12,209 bases of DNA from DAONBD01 sp964525485 (GCA_964525485.1 CAZGHH010000028.1:1-12209), one strand, 5' to 3'. Counted from the stretch's first letter, positions 1 through 7,033 are shown. Program-made: numbers and translations. Notes: generated by a model from the letters alone, not told the origin.

Positions 1-54
1 AGCGCCAGGTTGTGGACCTGGATGTCGTGGGTTCGACCCCCATCACTCACCCCA
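1..54 (+). tRNA. tRNA-His (GUG), 3' part only
   Basis: The window opens inside this gene. The anticodon stem CCAGG (5-9) pairs with CCTGG (17-21) around the loop TTGTGGA, giving anticodon GTG for histidine. The T arm GTGGG (27-31) pairs with CCCAT (39-43) around TTCGACC. The acceptor 3' strand is CACTCAC (44-50), the discriminator is C51 and the CCA is encoded (52-54). C at the discriminator is the usual partner of the extra G-1 of bacterial tRNA-His. The 5' acceptor strand and most of the D arm lie outside the window. Confidence 0.93.
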
Positions 55-137
55 TAAAGCTAATTCTTGGCTTACGGAAGCTGTTCTCGGTGTATTCCTG
101 TCGTGACAAATGACGGTCGCTTTTATTTCCGTTAATC

Positions 138-148
138 TGTGATACAAT
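138..148 (+). promoter_or_regulatory. Probable extended -10 promoter of the RhuM-Fic gene
   Basis: TGTGATACAAT ends 22 bases before the start codon at 171. TACAAT (143-148) is a good -10 element and the preceding TGA (140-142) gives an extended -10. No convincing -35 lies at 16-18 bp spacing. The same block, TGTGATATAAT, precedes the M23 peptidase gene. This leaves a leader of about 15 bases without a Shine-Dalgarno sequence. Confidence 0.5.
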
Positions 149-170
149 TCTTCTGTTTAATGACACTCAT

Positions 171-1136
171 ATGAAAAATGAAGTTGTAATTTACCAGACA
201 AAAAGTGGTGCTATCGAGCTACGAACTGACATTGGGAAAGAAACAATATGGGCCACTCAAGCAGAAATGGCAGCCATATTTGGTGTGAATTCACAGGCTG
301 TAACAAAACATTTGAAAAATATCTATAAAGAAAAAGAGTTGTTGAAAAAGGCAACTTGTTCCATTTTGGAACAAGTTCGAATAGAGGGAGGAAGAAAAGT
401 TAAGCGTTCTGTTGAAATTTATAATCTAGATGCAATTATTTCTGTTGGATATCGTATCGGTTCAAAAATGGGTACGAAGTTCCGTCAATGGGCTACCAAA
501 ACTTTACATTCTCATATCGTTGATGGCTACACAATAAATAAAAAACGCCTATCAAAGAATTACAGTGCGTTTTTGAAAGCAGTTGAGCAAGTAAGAACGC
601 TATTGCCGTCTGGCGGCGCAGTTAGAGCGACTGATGCCCTTGAGTTAATAAAAATGTTTGCGAATACTTGGTTCTCTCTCGATGCGTACGACAGAGAGAG
701 TTTACCTAAAACCGGAGTGACAAAGAAGACATTTCAACTTACCGCAGATGAATTGAATAATGCTATTTCAGATCTCAAATTAAGACTAATAAAGAATGGT
801 CAAGCGACAGATCTCTTTGGTACTTCGAGAGATAGAAATGGTTTGGATGGGATTTTGGGCAATGTATTCCAATCTTTCGATGGAAAAGATTTGTATCCGA
901 CTATAGAGGAAAAGGCCGCTCACCTACTGTATTTTACGGTTAAAAATCATCCTTTTATTGATGGAAATAAAAGATCTGGAGCTTTTGCATTTGTATGGTT
1001 TCTGAAAAAGACTGGATTGCTTAATCCTATACGCATTACACCCGAAGCACTTACCGCACTGACATTACTCGTTGCTGAAAGTAATCCAAAAGATAAGGAT
1101 CGTATTGTTGGGTTGATTTTGCTGGTTTTGAAATAG
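171..1136 (+). CDS. RhuM-family/Fic-DOC domain fusion protein
   Basis: A 321-residue cytoplasmic protein. Residues about 1-125 match the RhuM (virulence/phage-antirepressor-like) family: a helix-turn-helix-like stretch at 27-60 (WATQAEMAAIFGVNSQAV) and the hallmark GTKFRQWATKTL (101-112). Residues about 190-321 form a Fic/DOC domain with core HPFIDGNKRSG at 260-270, so the catalytic His is H260. Fic enzymes transfer AMP or other phosphate-containing groups to proteins, and Doc phosphorylates EF-Tu. Here the canonical HPFx(D/E)GNGRxxR has Lys267 in place of Gly and Ala271 in place of the second Arg, resembling Doc. Target and activity are therefore uncertain. No separate antitoxin-like gene is adjacent. 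The start ATG has no SD and the stop is TAG. The fold assignment is firm; the role (toxin, regulator or phage-related) is inferred. Confidence 0.88.
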   Translation: MKNEVVIYQTKSGAIELRTDIGKETIWATQAEMAAIFGVNSQAVTKHLKNIYKEKELLKKATCSILEQVRIEGGRKVKRSVEIYNLDAIISVGYRIGSKMGTKFRQWATKTLHSHIVDGYTINKKRLSKNYSAFLKAVEQVRTLLPSGGAVRATDALELIKMFANTWFSLDAYDRESLPKTGVTKKTFQLTADELNNAISDLKLRLIKNGQATDLFGTSRDRNGLDGILGNVFQSFDGKDLYPTIEEKAAHLLYFTVKNHPFIDGNKRSGAFAFVWFLKKTGLLNPIRITPEALTALTLLVAESNPKDKDRIVGLILLVLK

Positions 1137-1285
1137 TTGACTGCCTTACATTGCTAAGATTAAACCGTTGCATTACCGTAATTCAACTGTAATAATATTG
1201 TTCGAACGTCGTTCAACGTGTCACCCCATGATTCGCTTTTCATCAATTGTCTATCTCCTTCTTATAATCTCTATTATGGATAAAG

Positions 1286-1314
1286 TTGACATCTTACATG
1301 TATTCAATTATAAT
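1286..1314 (+). promoter_or_regulatory. Perfect-consensus sigma70 promoter of the TPR operon
   Basis: TTGACA (1286-1291), a 17-bp spacer, then TATAAT (1309-1314): an exact match to the housekeeping consensus at optimal spacing. Transcription should begin near 1321, giving a leader of about 49 bases before the ATG at 1370. It is the strongest promoter visible in the window and suggests constitutive expression unless repressed. Confidence 0.85.
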
Positions 1315-1354
1315 TTTTCCCTTTTAAGACCTTTTTGAAAACCTGATGAAAAAT

Positions 1355-1362
1355 GGAGAAGG
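1355..1362 (+). promoter_or_regulatory. Shine-Dalgarno GGAGAAGG deciding the start at 1370
   Basis: GGAGAAGG ends 7 bases before ATG 1370, ideal ribosome-binding spacing. The upstream in-frame ATG at 1346 has no such sequence and would place the purine run inside the coding region. This favours a protein starting MSDLGKNFF. It is the only clear SD found upstream of a gene in this window. Confidence 0.75.
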
Positions 1363-1369
1363 TGGTAAA

Positions 1370-3787
1370 ATGAGTGATCTCGGAAAAAATTTTTTTTACG
1401 GAAGACCTATTCGTTCAGGACTTTCTTCTGAAGATCAAATCATTATTGAGACCAGGGCTGGAAATGATATTGCTGAGAGTCAAGGCCGTCAATTAATGGT
1501 GGCCACCAAACAAACTAGCGAAGCTTTGAATTCTCAAACAGGGAGATTAATAGAAGAAACCGCTCGATCAAGACAGGAAACAGCTACCCACTCTGAAGCA
1601 TTAAGAAGAGAAATTGCTGAATCTCAAATGGTCACAAGGGGAAAACTTGAGGGGATGATAGAGGCTTTTGACGTAGCGTCCAAAGAACAAATCGATGCAA
1701 TTCAAGAATCTGGGGATGAATCGCGAGGTATTTCTTATGACAGAAGGAGGCTTGGAGAGCTTATTGATTCTGGCTATGTTGATGAAACTGAGGCTCTTGC
1801 TTTGGTTAGACGAGGTGTGATCCCTAGAGATGTTGGTGAATTAGAAGTCTTTAATAAATTACCTGAGTGGAAAATTAGAATACTAACAAGCGGCTTAGTT
1901 GACAGCCCTAATCCGATAATTGAAAGGAACCTCTCCTCTGAAGAAAGAGAGTTTCTGAGAAACTTTAGGAGAGCCCTTCGTGTTCCAATAACTCAATTGT
2001 CTTCTCTTCCAGTTATTGCTCGTAATAGATATATAGTCCCCGAGGTACATAATAATTTAATGAAAGGATTCAAAGAATATCGACAAGGTTCTGTTGGGAC
2101 GCTTTATACTTTAAATGATATCGATGATAAATTGGCCGTTAGCAACCGTCAAGGAGCTGAAATGGTGCAAATTCATCGAATTACTGCTGAAATTGCTAGA
2201 AAATCCTTATTGGTAGAAGAAGGAATTTTAGTTGCAACTGGAGACACTGCTGTCAGCGCTAGGAATTTAGTCCGACTCGCAGAGGATGGAAATGCCCTTT
2301 TAAGAAATGGCAATGCTATAAGCGGACAAATTGAATTAAACACACGTCAAATTGCGGACAATACAAATGACATACGCACTGCAACTGTTAGAACTGCGGA
2401 TTATACGTCTGCCCTATGTGACCTCCAAATTGCATTTGGAGATAAAATGGATGAGGCCAATAGAATAAGTCTGCAACAATTAGTTGTAGATGTAGCTCAA
2501 TATGAAAAATTACAAAGCATAGCTTCAAGTGCAGAAGAATCTGTTTCATTATTGATTGATTTGAATGAGCTTGCTACTGAGATAGCTGATCGGGCAGCCT
2601 CCATCGATAGCCACCTTATGGCCGTCGGACATAAGTTATCTGATCTTCATATAACAATAAAAAATATTGCGCTAGTTTTTAGTCAAAAACTCACTGATAT
2701 TCAATCTGCCTTAAATCACCATACACAGACTACTCTTGCAGTAGCCGAAGAACAAAGATTAAGAGATCTTAGTCCTGAAAAAATTATTGCAGATGAAAAA
2801 TATCAAAATGGCATGATGTTATTCAAAGCAGGTGAAATTGAAAATGCTATCCCTTACTTTGATGAAGCCGCAAAAAAAGATCCCGTTAATCCAGAAATTT
2901 ATTATCGCAGAGCTATGTGCTACATAATTCTTGACGAGCCTGATCTCGCTGAAAATGATTTACTGAGAGCTTTAAATTTTATTAAAATCATAAACTTATC
3001 TGAAGAAAAAAAGATAGTTTTGAAAACTAAAGTTACTTTGGCACTTTCTCAACTTTATTATACAAAGGCAAACTTATATAACGATCAAGGTGAAATCGAT
3101 AAAAGAGATTCGCATATGAAAATGGCGATTAATCGTACGGAATCACTGTTCAAAGAAACTCCTTCCAACTCCGAAGTTATATTTTCTTTAGCTAAATATC
3201 TAGCTGGTCATCAACTTTGGGAAGAGTCTTCTAAGTATCTTGTTCTTTTATTGGAACAATACCCTGAATATGTAAATAAAATTTGTTATGAGCCAGAGTT
3301 TGCTCCTATACTCCCGATGTTTCGTGAGGTACTCGGATCTCAAATAAAATCACCTGAAGATTTTTATTTCAAATTATCTATCGATTATATTAGAGAAAAT
3401 GATGTCGAAGCTGGGTTGGAATTGATAAAAAGATTGATCCAATATTCACCACAAATACTAGTTCAAGAAAAGGCTTTCAAAAGGGAAGCATTAGAATCTG
3501 TCAAACAAAGAATCATTGAAATGATCACTGAAATTATAGAAGATCTAAATATAACCAGAACTTCTCAATGTTGTTTCAGCCTATCATCATTAGCTCTTTC
3601 TTATGAAGCAAGTAGAGGCGTTGTATTAAAAGCTTTAAGACAAGGCGTAGGGAATTCTACTACTGAACAAGATGCAATAAGAATTCGAGAAGAAATTCAA
3701 CATGTTGCACCAGATAATTATGAAGATTTAATATCACTACTGAGGCGACTATTCTCAATTCCAATAGTAATACGTGAAACATTATAA
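1370..3787 (+). CDS. Large coiled-coil and TPR-repeat protein, unknown function
   Basis: An 805-residue protein counted from ATG 1370 (an in-frame ATG at 1346 would add eight residues). No signal peptide or membrane segment is visible, so it is probably cytoplasmic. Regions in order: a polar helical stretch rich in Ala, Glu, Gln and Arg with heptad character (about 28-112); a compact charged domain containing YDRRRLGELIDSGYVDETEA (123-142) and an Arg-rich segment near 193-205; a second long helical region with repeated Asn/Ile/Thr spacing (about 250-465); two TPR-like helix pairs at about 475-540 (GMMLFKAGEIENAIPYFDEA, then YYRRAMCYIILDEPDLAENDL); and further helical hairpins to the C terminus. 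TPRs and coiled coils usually mediate protein contacts, so a scaffold or sensor role is likely. No catalytic motif was recognised. The next gene follows after two bases, so the pair is probably co-transcribed and translationally coupled. Confidence 0.85.
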   Translation: MSDLGKNFFYGRPIRSGLSSEDQIIIETRAGNDIAESQGRQLMVATKQTSEALNSQTGRLIEETARSRQETATHSEALRREIAESQMVTRGKLEGMIEAFDVASKEQIDAIQESGDESRGISYDRRRLGELIDSGYVDETEALALVRRGVIPRDVGELEVFNKLPEWKIRILTSGLVDSPNPIIERNLSSEEREFLRNFRRALRVPITQLSSLPVIARNRYIVPEVHNNLMKGFKEYRQGSVGTLYTLNDIDDKLAVSNRQGAEMVQIHRITAEIARKSLLVEEGILVATGDTAVSARNLVRLAEDGNALLRNGNAISGQIELNTRQIADNTNDIRTATVRTADYTSALCDLQIAFGDKMDEANRISLQQLVVDVAQYEKLQSIASSAEESVSLLIDLNELATEIADRAASIDSHLMAVGHKLSDLHITIKNIALVFSQKLTDIQSALNHHTQTTLAVAEEQRLRDLSPEKIIADEKYQNGMMLFKAGEIENAIPYFDEAAKKDPVNPEIYYRRAMCYIILDEPDLAENDLLRALNFIKIINLSEEKKIVLKTKVTLALSQLYYTKANLYNDQGEIDKRDSHMKMAINRTESLFKETPSNSEVIFSLAKYLAGHQLWEESSKYLVLLLEQYPEYVNKICYEPEFAPILPMFREVLGSQIKSPEDFYFKLSIDYIRENDVEAGLELIKRLIQYSPQILVQEKAFKREALESVKQRIIEMITEIIEDLNITRTSQCCFSLSSLALSYEASRGVVLKALRQGVGNSTTEQDAIRIREEIQHVAPDNYEDLISLLRRLFSIPIVIRETL

Positions 3788-3789
3788 AT

Positions 3790-5145
3790 ATGAATAAAGA
3801 AGTATTCGTTAAGTATGAAGATTTAAGACTCACAGATGGTAATGAAATAGCTTTTCGTATTGAAGCTTGTTTATTAGAAACTGAAAACCAAGATGCCGAA
3901 GACAGCATTGCTTTACCAGGAATTGATTTTACAGTAAAAGTGTTGTCTCAAGAAACCCGCGGCAAAGCTGATAAATTAACTGGTATTTTTAGATCAGACG
4001 AGGTAGTCATTGATCCTACAGCGATAGATTTAGAGGTTGGAAAATTAACAGCTGAAATTTCAGCACAAGAAGATATTGAAACGAGATTTGAGACTAAGAT
4101 TTCAATTGATATAAAAGCTGTCATCGTTGAATTAAGATCTAGAATAAAAAAAATCCAAGAAGAATTAAGATTAGCCGCTGAAAAACAACGAGGAGCAGAT
4201 GGCTCCGATCGTTCCAGTGTTTTGGAACAAGCAAAAGAAAACAGAGAATTAAAAAGCGACCTTAGTAAATTATTTGAGTTCTGTAATGAATATCATCGAC
4301 GTGACTCGTTTCGTCTCCTTTGTGACCGATGGAATGAAATAGTAAAATCAAAAGGTGTAAACCATGAAGTAATTAAAGTATTTTTTTTACAACAATTAAG
4401 CACTGGAATAAATAATGCTCATTTAATAGAGACTTTATTGTCGCACACCTTGCCAGATTTAATGAATGCTGACTGGATTAATGAATTATTTAAAAAATTG
4501 GTTTCAAATTTTTCTTGCGTAGCAATTAATCTATTTCCAATTTATGAAGACAATCCTTACTCTTCTAAAATTATTGAGGTTGCTGCGAAAAAAGATCCCG
4601 TTCAATTTTTCCGTAACATATCTTTATTTGAATTCTATCCATGGGCTAAATCGATCGCATTAGAGGTTGCAGCAATAAGACCTGACTTAGCATTAAGTTT
4701 TTTTAAAGATTACTGTGGACAGTCTTGGGCATCTGCTGTAAAAACTGAAGCTGAAAAAGCAATAAGTTCTTACGTAGAAAAAGAATTGTCTAAAAAAATA
4801 TTGTCAAGTGCTGGCGTATATTATCGTGACAGATTAGCCGAATTTTTGGAAGCAAACCAAAACTATTCCTCACAAACACTGTTTGAATATTTTCCAGATG
4901 TATTAGTGAATGTATTAGTGGCGGCAATCAAAGAGGGCAAGTTTGAGTTGGGTCCACTTAAACTGGAAGATTTAAAAGCAGAAGATTTAAAATTCCTAGA
5001 AGATTTTTTCGTTTATTATAAACCACGATTAGCCTCTATGTTGCCTTACGGAAATATTAAAAGAAGAGTTTATGATAGAATTTCTAAAACGCACCCAAGA
5101 ATCCACAGGTGGAATAGATTTAAAGATGTACTCAATAGTATGTAG
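3790..5145 (+). CDS. Helical (possibly HEAT-like) partner protein, unknown function
   Basis: A 451-residue protein whose ATG lies two bases after the stop of the TPR gene and has no SD of its own, so translation by coupling is likely. Residues about 1-108 look beta-rich, with alternating hydrophobics such as EIAFRIEACLLE and ETKISIDIKAVIVEL. Residues about 110-160 form a charged coiled coil. The remainder is a run of amphipathic helices with recurring patterns such as SKIIEVAAKKDPVQFF and SIALEVAAIRPDLALSFF, suggestive of an alpha-solenoid (HEAT/ARM-like). The tail is basic (KRRVYDRISKTHPRIHRWNR). No signal peptide, membrane segment or enzyme motif is seen. It probably forms a complex with the upstream coiled-coil/TPR protein; this rests on operon structure alone. 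Stop is TAG. Confidence 0.82.
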   Translation: MNKEVFVKYEDLRLTDGNEIAFRIEACLLETENQDAEDSIALPGIDFTVKVLSQETRGKADKLTGIFRSDEVVIDPTAIDLEVGKLTAEISAQEDIETRFETKISIDIKAVIVELRSRIKKIQEELRLAAEKQRGADGSDRSSVLEQAKENRELKSDLSKLFEFCNEYHRRDSFRLLCDRWNEIVKSKGVNHEVIKVFFLQQLSTGINNAHLIETLLSHTLPDLMNADWINELFKKLVSNFSCVAINLFPIYEDNPYSSKIIEVAAKKDPVQFFRNISLFEFYPWAKSIALEVAAIRPDLALSFFKDYCGQSWASAVKTEAEKAISSYVEKELSKKILSSAGVYYRDRLAEFLEANQNYSSQTLFEYFPDVLVNVLVAAIKEGKFELGPLKLEDLKAEDLKFLEDFFVYYKPRLASMLPYGNIKRRVYDRISKTHPRIHRWNRFKDVLNSM

Positions 5146-5155
5146 CAGATTTGAG

Positions 5156-5183
5156 TTGATTAATTTTATAATTTCAGTACAAT
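5156..5183 (+). promoter_or_regulatory. Putative promoter of the 72-residue ORF
   Basis: TTGATT (5156-5161), a 16-bp spacer, then TACAAT (5178-5183). Transcription would start near 5190, only about five bases before the ATG at 5196, making a nearly leaderless mRNA. Confidence 0.5.
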
Positions 5184-5195
5184 CATTTTTGTTTT

Positions 5196-5414
5196 ATGGA
5201 AAATCACTATCTTATAGACCTCTCTGTCAAATATGGATTGGATGATAAACAGCTTTCAAAGGTTGTTGATATGTGTTATCAGCTTGGATTTGACGACCTG
5301 AGTGATGCCGGATTTCACAGGTGTGCTTCGTATATGTGCTCTATGAACTTGTTGGCAATGCCACCTGAGGAATTGATCGAAGAAATGAAAAGGAAAGGAT
5401 TCTTCAAAGAGTAG
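5196..5414 (+). CDS. Small acidic hypothetical protein (72 aa)
   Basis: A 72-residue cytoplasmic protein starting MENHYLIDLSVKYGLDDKQL, with a probable helical fold, three cysteines (one in the HRCASYMCSM segment) and an acidic-to-basic C terminus (PPEELIEEMKRKGFFKE). I do not recognise a family. Support for it being real comes from a promoter-like sequence placed just upstream, sensible amino-acid composition and a terminator-like hairpin overlapping its end. It lacks an SD. It lies 50 bases after the TPR operon and could be a third member of that transcript. It converges on the minus-strand gene ending at 5432. Confidence 0.6.
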   Translation: MENHYLIDLSVKYGLDDKQLSKVVDMCYQLGFDDLSDAGFHRCASYMCSMNLLAMPPEELIEEMKRKGFFKE

Positions 5415-5430
5415 GACTTTGACTGTTTTT
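5404..5430 (+). terminator. Weak terminator-like hairpin
   Basis: TCAAAG (5404-5409) and CTTTGA (5417-5422) form a 6-bp stem around a 7-base loop that contains the stop codon of the small ORF. After CTG come five T residues (5426-5430). The stem is AT-rich, so it would be inefficient. It sits in the short gap between two convergent genes, where a terminator is expected. Confidence 0.35.
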
Positions 5431-5431
5431 G

Positions 5432-6366
5432 CTATGTTGTGCCTCCCAGCTCCTTCCTATTTTCTATATCTTCGCGAGTTTTTGTCAGAATTCCTTTTAA
5501 GATGAATTCAGAAAACTCCTCTAGTTTCAAAATATCTTCTTGGATATTGTTTTGTTCCAGGAAGTCAAACATTACGTGTGCAACCAGTTTGACCAATTGT
5601 CGGCAAACGATCTTTTTCAGGGATTTCTGTTTTACATCACCGAAAATAGAGTGGTCGTCATCTTGATCAGGCTGATCAGTTTCAACTTCAATGTATTCAA
5701 AAGCTGTATTCAAAAGTTTTGTTGGTGATTCTGAGGCCTGATAAAGCATATTACTAATCCATTGATCCACTTCTATTCTTACTTTTAATGGAAGCGACGC
5801 ATCGCTACCGAAAAGAGTAAGAGCCATCGAATCTTGCGGGCTGGAATTTGGCGAGCTTGAGCCTTGCGAGCTTGNNNNNNNNNNNNNNNNNNNNNNNNNN
5901 NNNNNNNNNNNNNNNNNNNNNNNNNNNNNNNNNNNNNNNNNNNNNNNNNNNNNNNNNNNNNNNNNNNNNNNNNNGAGCTTGAGCCTTTATAAGTGTGCGT
6001 GTCTGAATTTTGCGCGTTGGCTATTGCTTCAATTTTCTCTTTTATCCCGGGAAGCATTAGGTACTCCCCCACTTCTTTTTGAATATCTTCATTTCCCAAA
6101 AGTACAGCGGCCAAAATAAAATTTGCCGGAAGATTTTTTTCCAACGTGCGACTTATCAGAAGAACCAGGTCTTTTTTATGCGAATATTGAATAAATTTAA
6201 GAAGAATTTTAACCAGCTCATCTTCCTTCTTTTTTCGTTTTTTTTCTTCTTTGCGGATAGCTTGAATCTGCGCGGCCGCCGCCTTCATGCGCTCCTTAAA
6301 CTTCTCGAAGGACGCAGCGTCCATCTTGTCACCTTGCTCGTAACCTTGAAATTCCTCTAAAGACAT
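5432..6366 (-). CDS. Hypothetical Ser-rich linker protein coupled to rpmA, interrupted by an assembly gap
   Basis: I read this as one gene although the gap breaks it into two apparent frames. The N-terminal part (130 residues to the gap) starts MSLEEFQGYEQGDKMD, has a strongly basic/acidic helix (KEEKKRKKKEDE, 39-50) and amphipathic helices. The part after the gap resumes as SSQGSSSPNSSPQDS and then MALTLFGSDASLPLK, followed by about 116 residues with an acidic patch (DQPDQDDDHS) and a helical C terminus. Both edges of the gap carry the same Ser/Gly repeat, and frame closure needs a gap length of 3n+2, exactly what the 15-bp repeat predicts. The ATG lies 10 bases after the rpmA stop, with no SD, so the two are one operon. 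No family is recognised. There is no signal peptide. Two globular helical halves on a flexible linker is the visible design; function is unknown. Confidence 0.72.
5851..5985 (-). repeat. 15-bp tandem repeat encoding a Ser-Ser-Gln-Gly-Ser unit, collapsed at the gap
   Basis: On the plus strand the unit GAGCTTGAGCCTTGC begins at 5853 and restarts at 5868 before running into the Ns. The far side of the gap (5975-5985) begins with the same GAGCTTGAGCC. Read on the coding strand this is AGC TCG CAA GGC TCA, a pentapeptide repeat. The copy number is hidden by the gap. Confidence 0.8.
5875..5974. other. Assembly gap of exactly 100 N
   Basis: Exactly 100 undetermined bases, the usual placeholder for a scaffolding gap of unknown size. 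True length cannot be read from the window. The flanks suggest a collapsed short tandem repeat, so the real gap may be much shorter or longer. Confidence 0.97.
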
Positions 6367-6376
6367 AGTGAAAGGC

Positions 6377-6655
6377 TTAAGCTGAAACTACGTTCACAAT
6401 CTTGTTTTTGTAGATTCTGCCGTCGTATTTTTTCAACTTTTTCTCGGTGTATTTAACTTCACCATCGACTGTAGCGTAGATTGTGTAATCTTTGCCAAGT
6501 TTTGTGTTTTCACCTGGGAAATATTGAGTTCCTCTCTGACGTACTATGATGTTACCGGCTACTGCTTTTTGTCCTCCATATAATTTGATGCCAAGTCTCT
6601 TGGCTATCGAATCTCTTCCGTTTTTGGTTGAGCCACCGGCTTTTTTGTGAGACAT
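6377..6655 (-). CDS. rpmA: 50S ribosomal protein bL27
   Basis: A 92-residue protein with the family signature at the N terminus (MSHKKAGGSTKNGRDS, then AKRLGIKLYGGQ) followed by the beta-barrel region GNIIVRQRGTQYFPGENTKLGKD. bL27 binds the 50S subunit, and its N-terminal tail reaches the peptidyl-transferase centre, where it helps stabilise the P-site tRNA. The tail here starts directly with the conserved SHKKAGGS and lacks the cleavable extension seen in Firmicutes. The basic C terminus (KYTEKKLKKYDGRIYKNK) is family-like but variable. The usual upstream partner rplU (bL21) is absent; 889 bp of noncoding DNA lies there instead. A hypothetical gene follows after 10 bp. No SD. Stop is TAA. 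Confidence 0.97.
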   Translation of the reverse strand: MSHKKAGGSTKNGRDSIAKRLGIKLYGGQKAVAGNIIVRQRGTQYFPGENTKLGKDYTIYATVDGEVKYTEKKLKKYDGRIYKNKIVNVVSA

Positions 6656-6681
6656 TGTGTTTTCTTAGATAATGCACGCGG

Positions 6682-6710
6682 ATTTTACGGTAATTATTAG
6701 ATTAAATCAA
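6682..6710 (-). promoter_or_regulatory. Promoter of the rpmA operon
   Basis: On the minus strand TTGATT (6705-6710), a 17-bp spacer and TAAAAT (6682-6687) form a good sigma70-type promoter. The start point would be near 6675, giving a leader of about 20 bases with no SD before the ATG ending at 6655. Confidence 0.7.
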
Positions 6711-6804
6711 GGGATTTTTTTGATATTTCCAGAATGGCCGTATTTTGGTGGAATGAGCGTGTGTTTGAGATAGCTGAGTCCGTGTTTGAATTTGGAGGGG
6801 TCGA

Positions 6805-6928
6805 AGTGATTGAATATATGCGAATACTTATCTGATTACGACACGAGTATGTATCTGAGCTTAGATGTGTTGGAGTGATTTAATATATGCGAATACTTAT
6901 CTGATTACGAATACTTAACTGATACTGA
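6805..6928 (+). repeat. Iteron-like array, consensus CGAATACTTATCTGA
   Basis: Four copies of a 15-mer: CGAATACTTATCTGA at 6821-6835 and 6890-6904, CGAGTATGTATCTGA at 6844-6858, and CGAATACTTAACTGA at 6908-6922. Start spacings are 23, 46 (2x23) and 18 bp. The two identical copies sit in a larger 37-bp repeat (6805-6841 and 6874-6910) that differs at one position (G6812 versus T6881). Confidence 0.8.
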
Positions 6929-7033
6929 TATGGACTGAGCCACTCTGGGCTGATTTAAGTTGAGTTGTAATATGAGTTAATTTAATTAATTAGTGCTTTT
7001 TTGATGAATAGCAGGTGAATTATAATTTTTTTG

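Noticed and set aside
55..80. Terminator after tRNA-His (AAGC/GCTT pairing)
   Set aside because: A four-base stem with no following T tract is not enough to support a terminator.
1370..3787. Soluble methyl-accepting chemotaxis-like protein, because of long Ala/Glu/Thr helices
   Set aside because: The conserved hairpin-tip signature of chemoreceptor signalling domains is not visible, and there is a TPR segment instead.
3660..3908. Minus-strand 82-residue ORF across the junction of the two operon genes
   Set aside because: It overlaps both coding regions antisense and is Leu/Ser/Val-rich as expected for a shadow of AT-rich coding DNA.
5785..6366. A separate 193-residue ORF reading through the Ns
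   Set aside because: Its last part (rich in Gln-Ala-Arg) is the wrong frame, created by the 100-N placeholder. The Ser-rich frame continues the repeat on both sides.
6805..6910. Two 37-bp repeats with a 32-bp interval resembling a minimal CRISPR array
   Set aside because: The interval contains another degenerate copy of the same 15-mer and a further copy follows outside the repeat. There are only two full copies and no cas gene, so an iteron-like array fits better.
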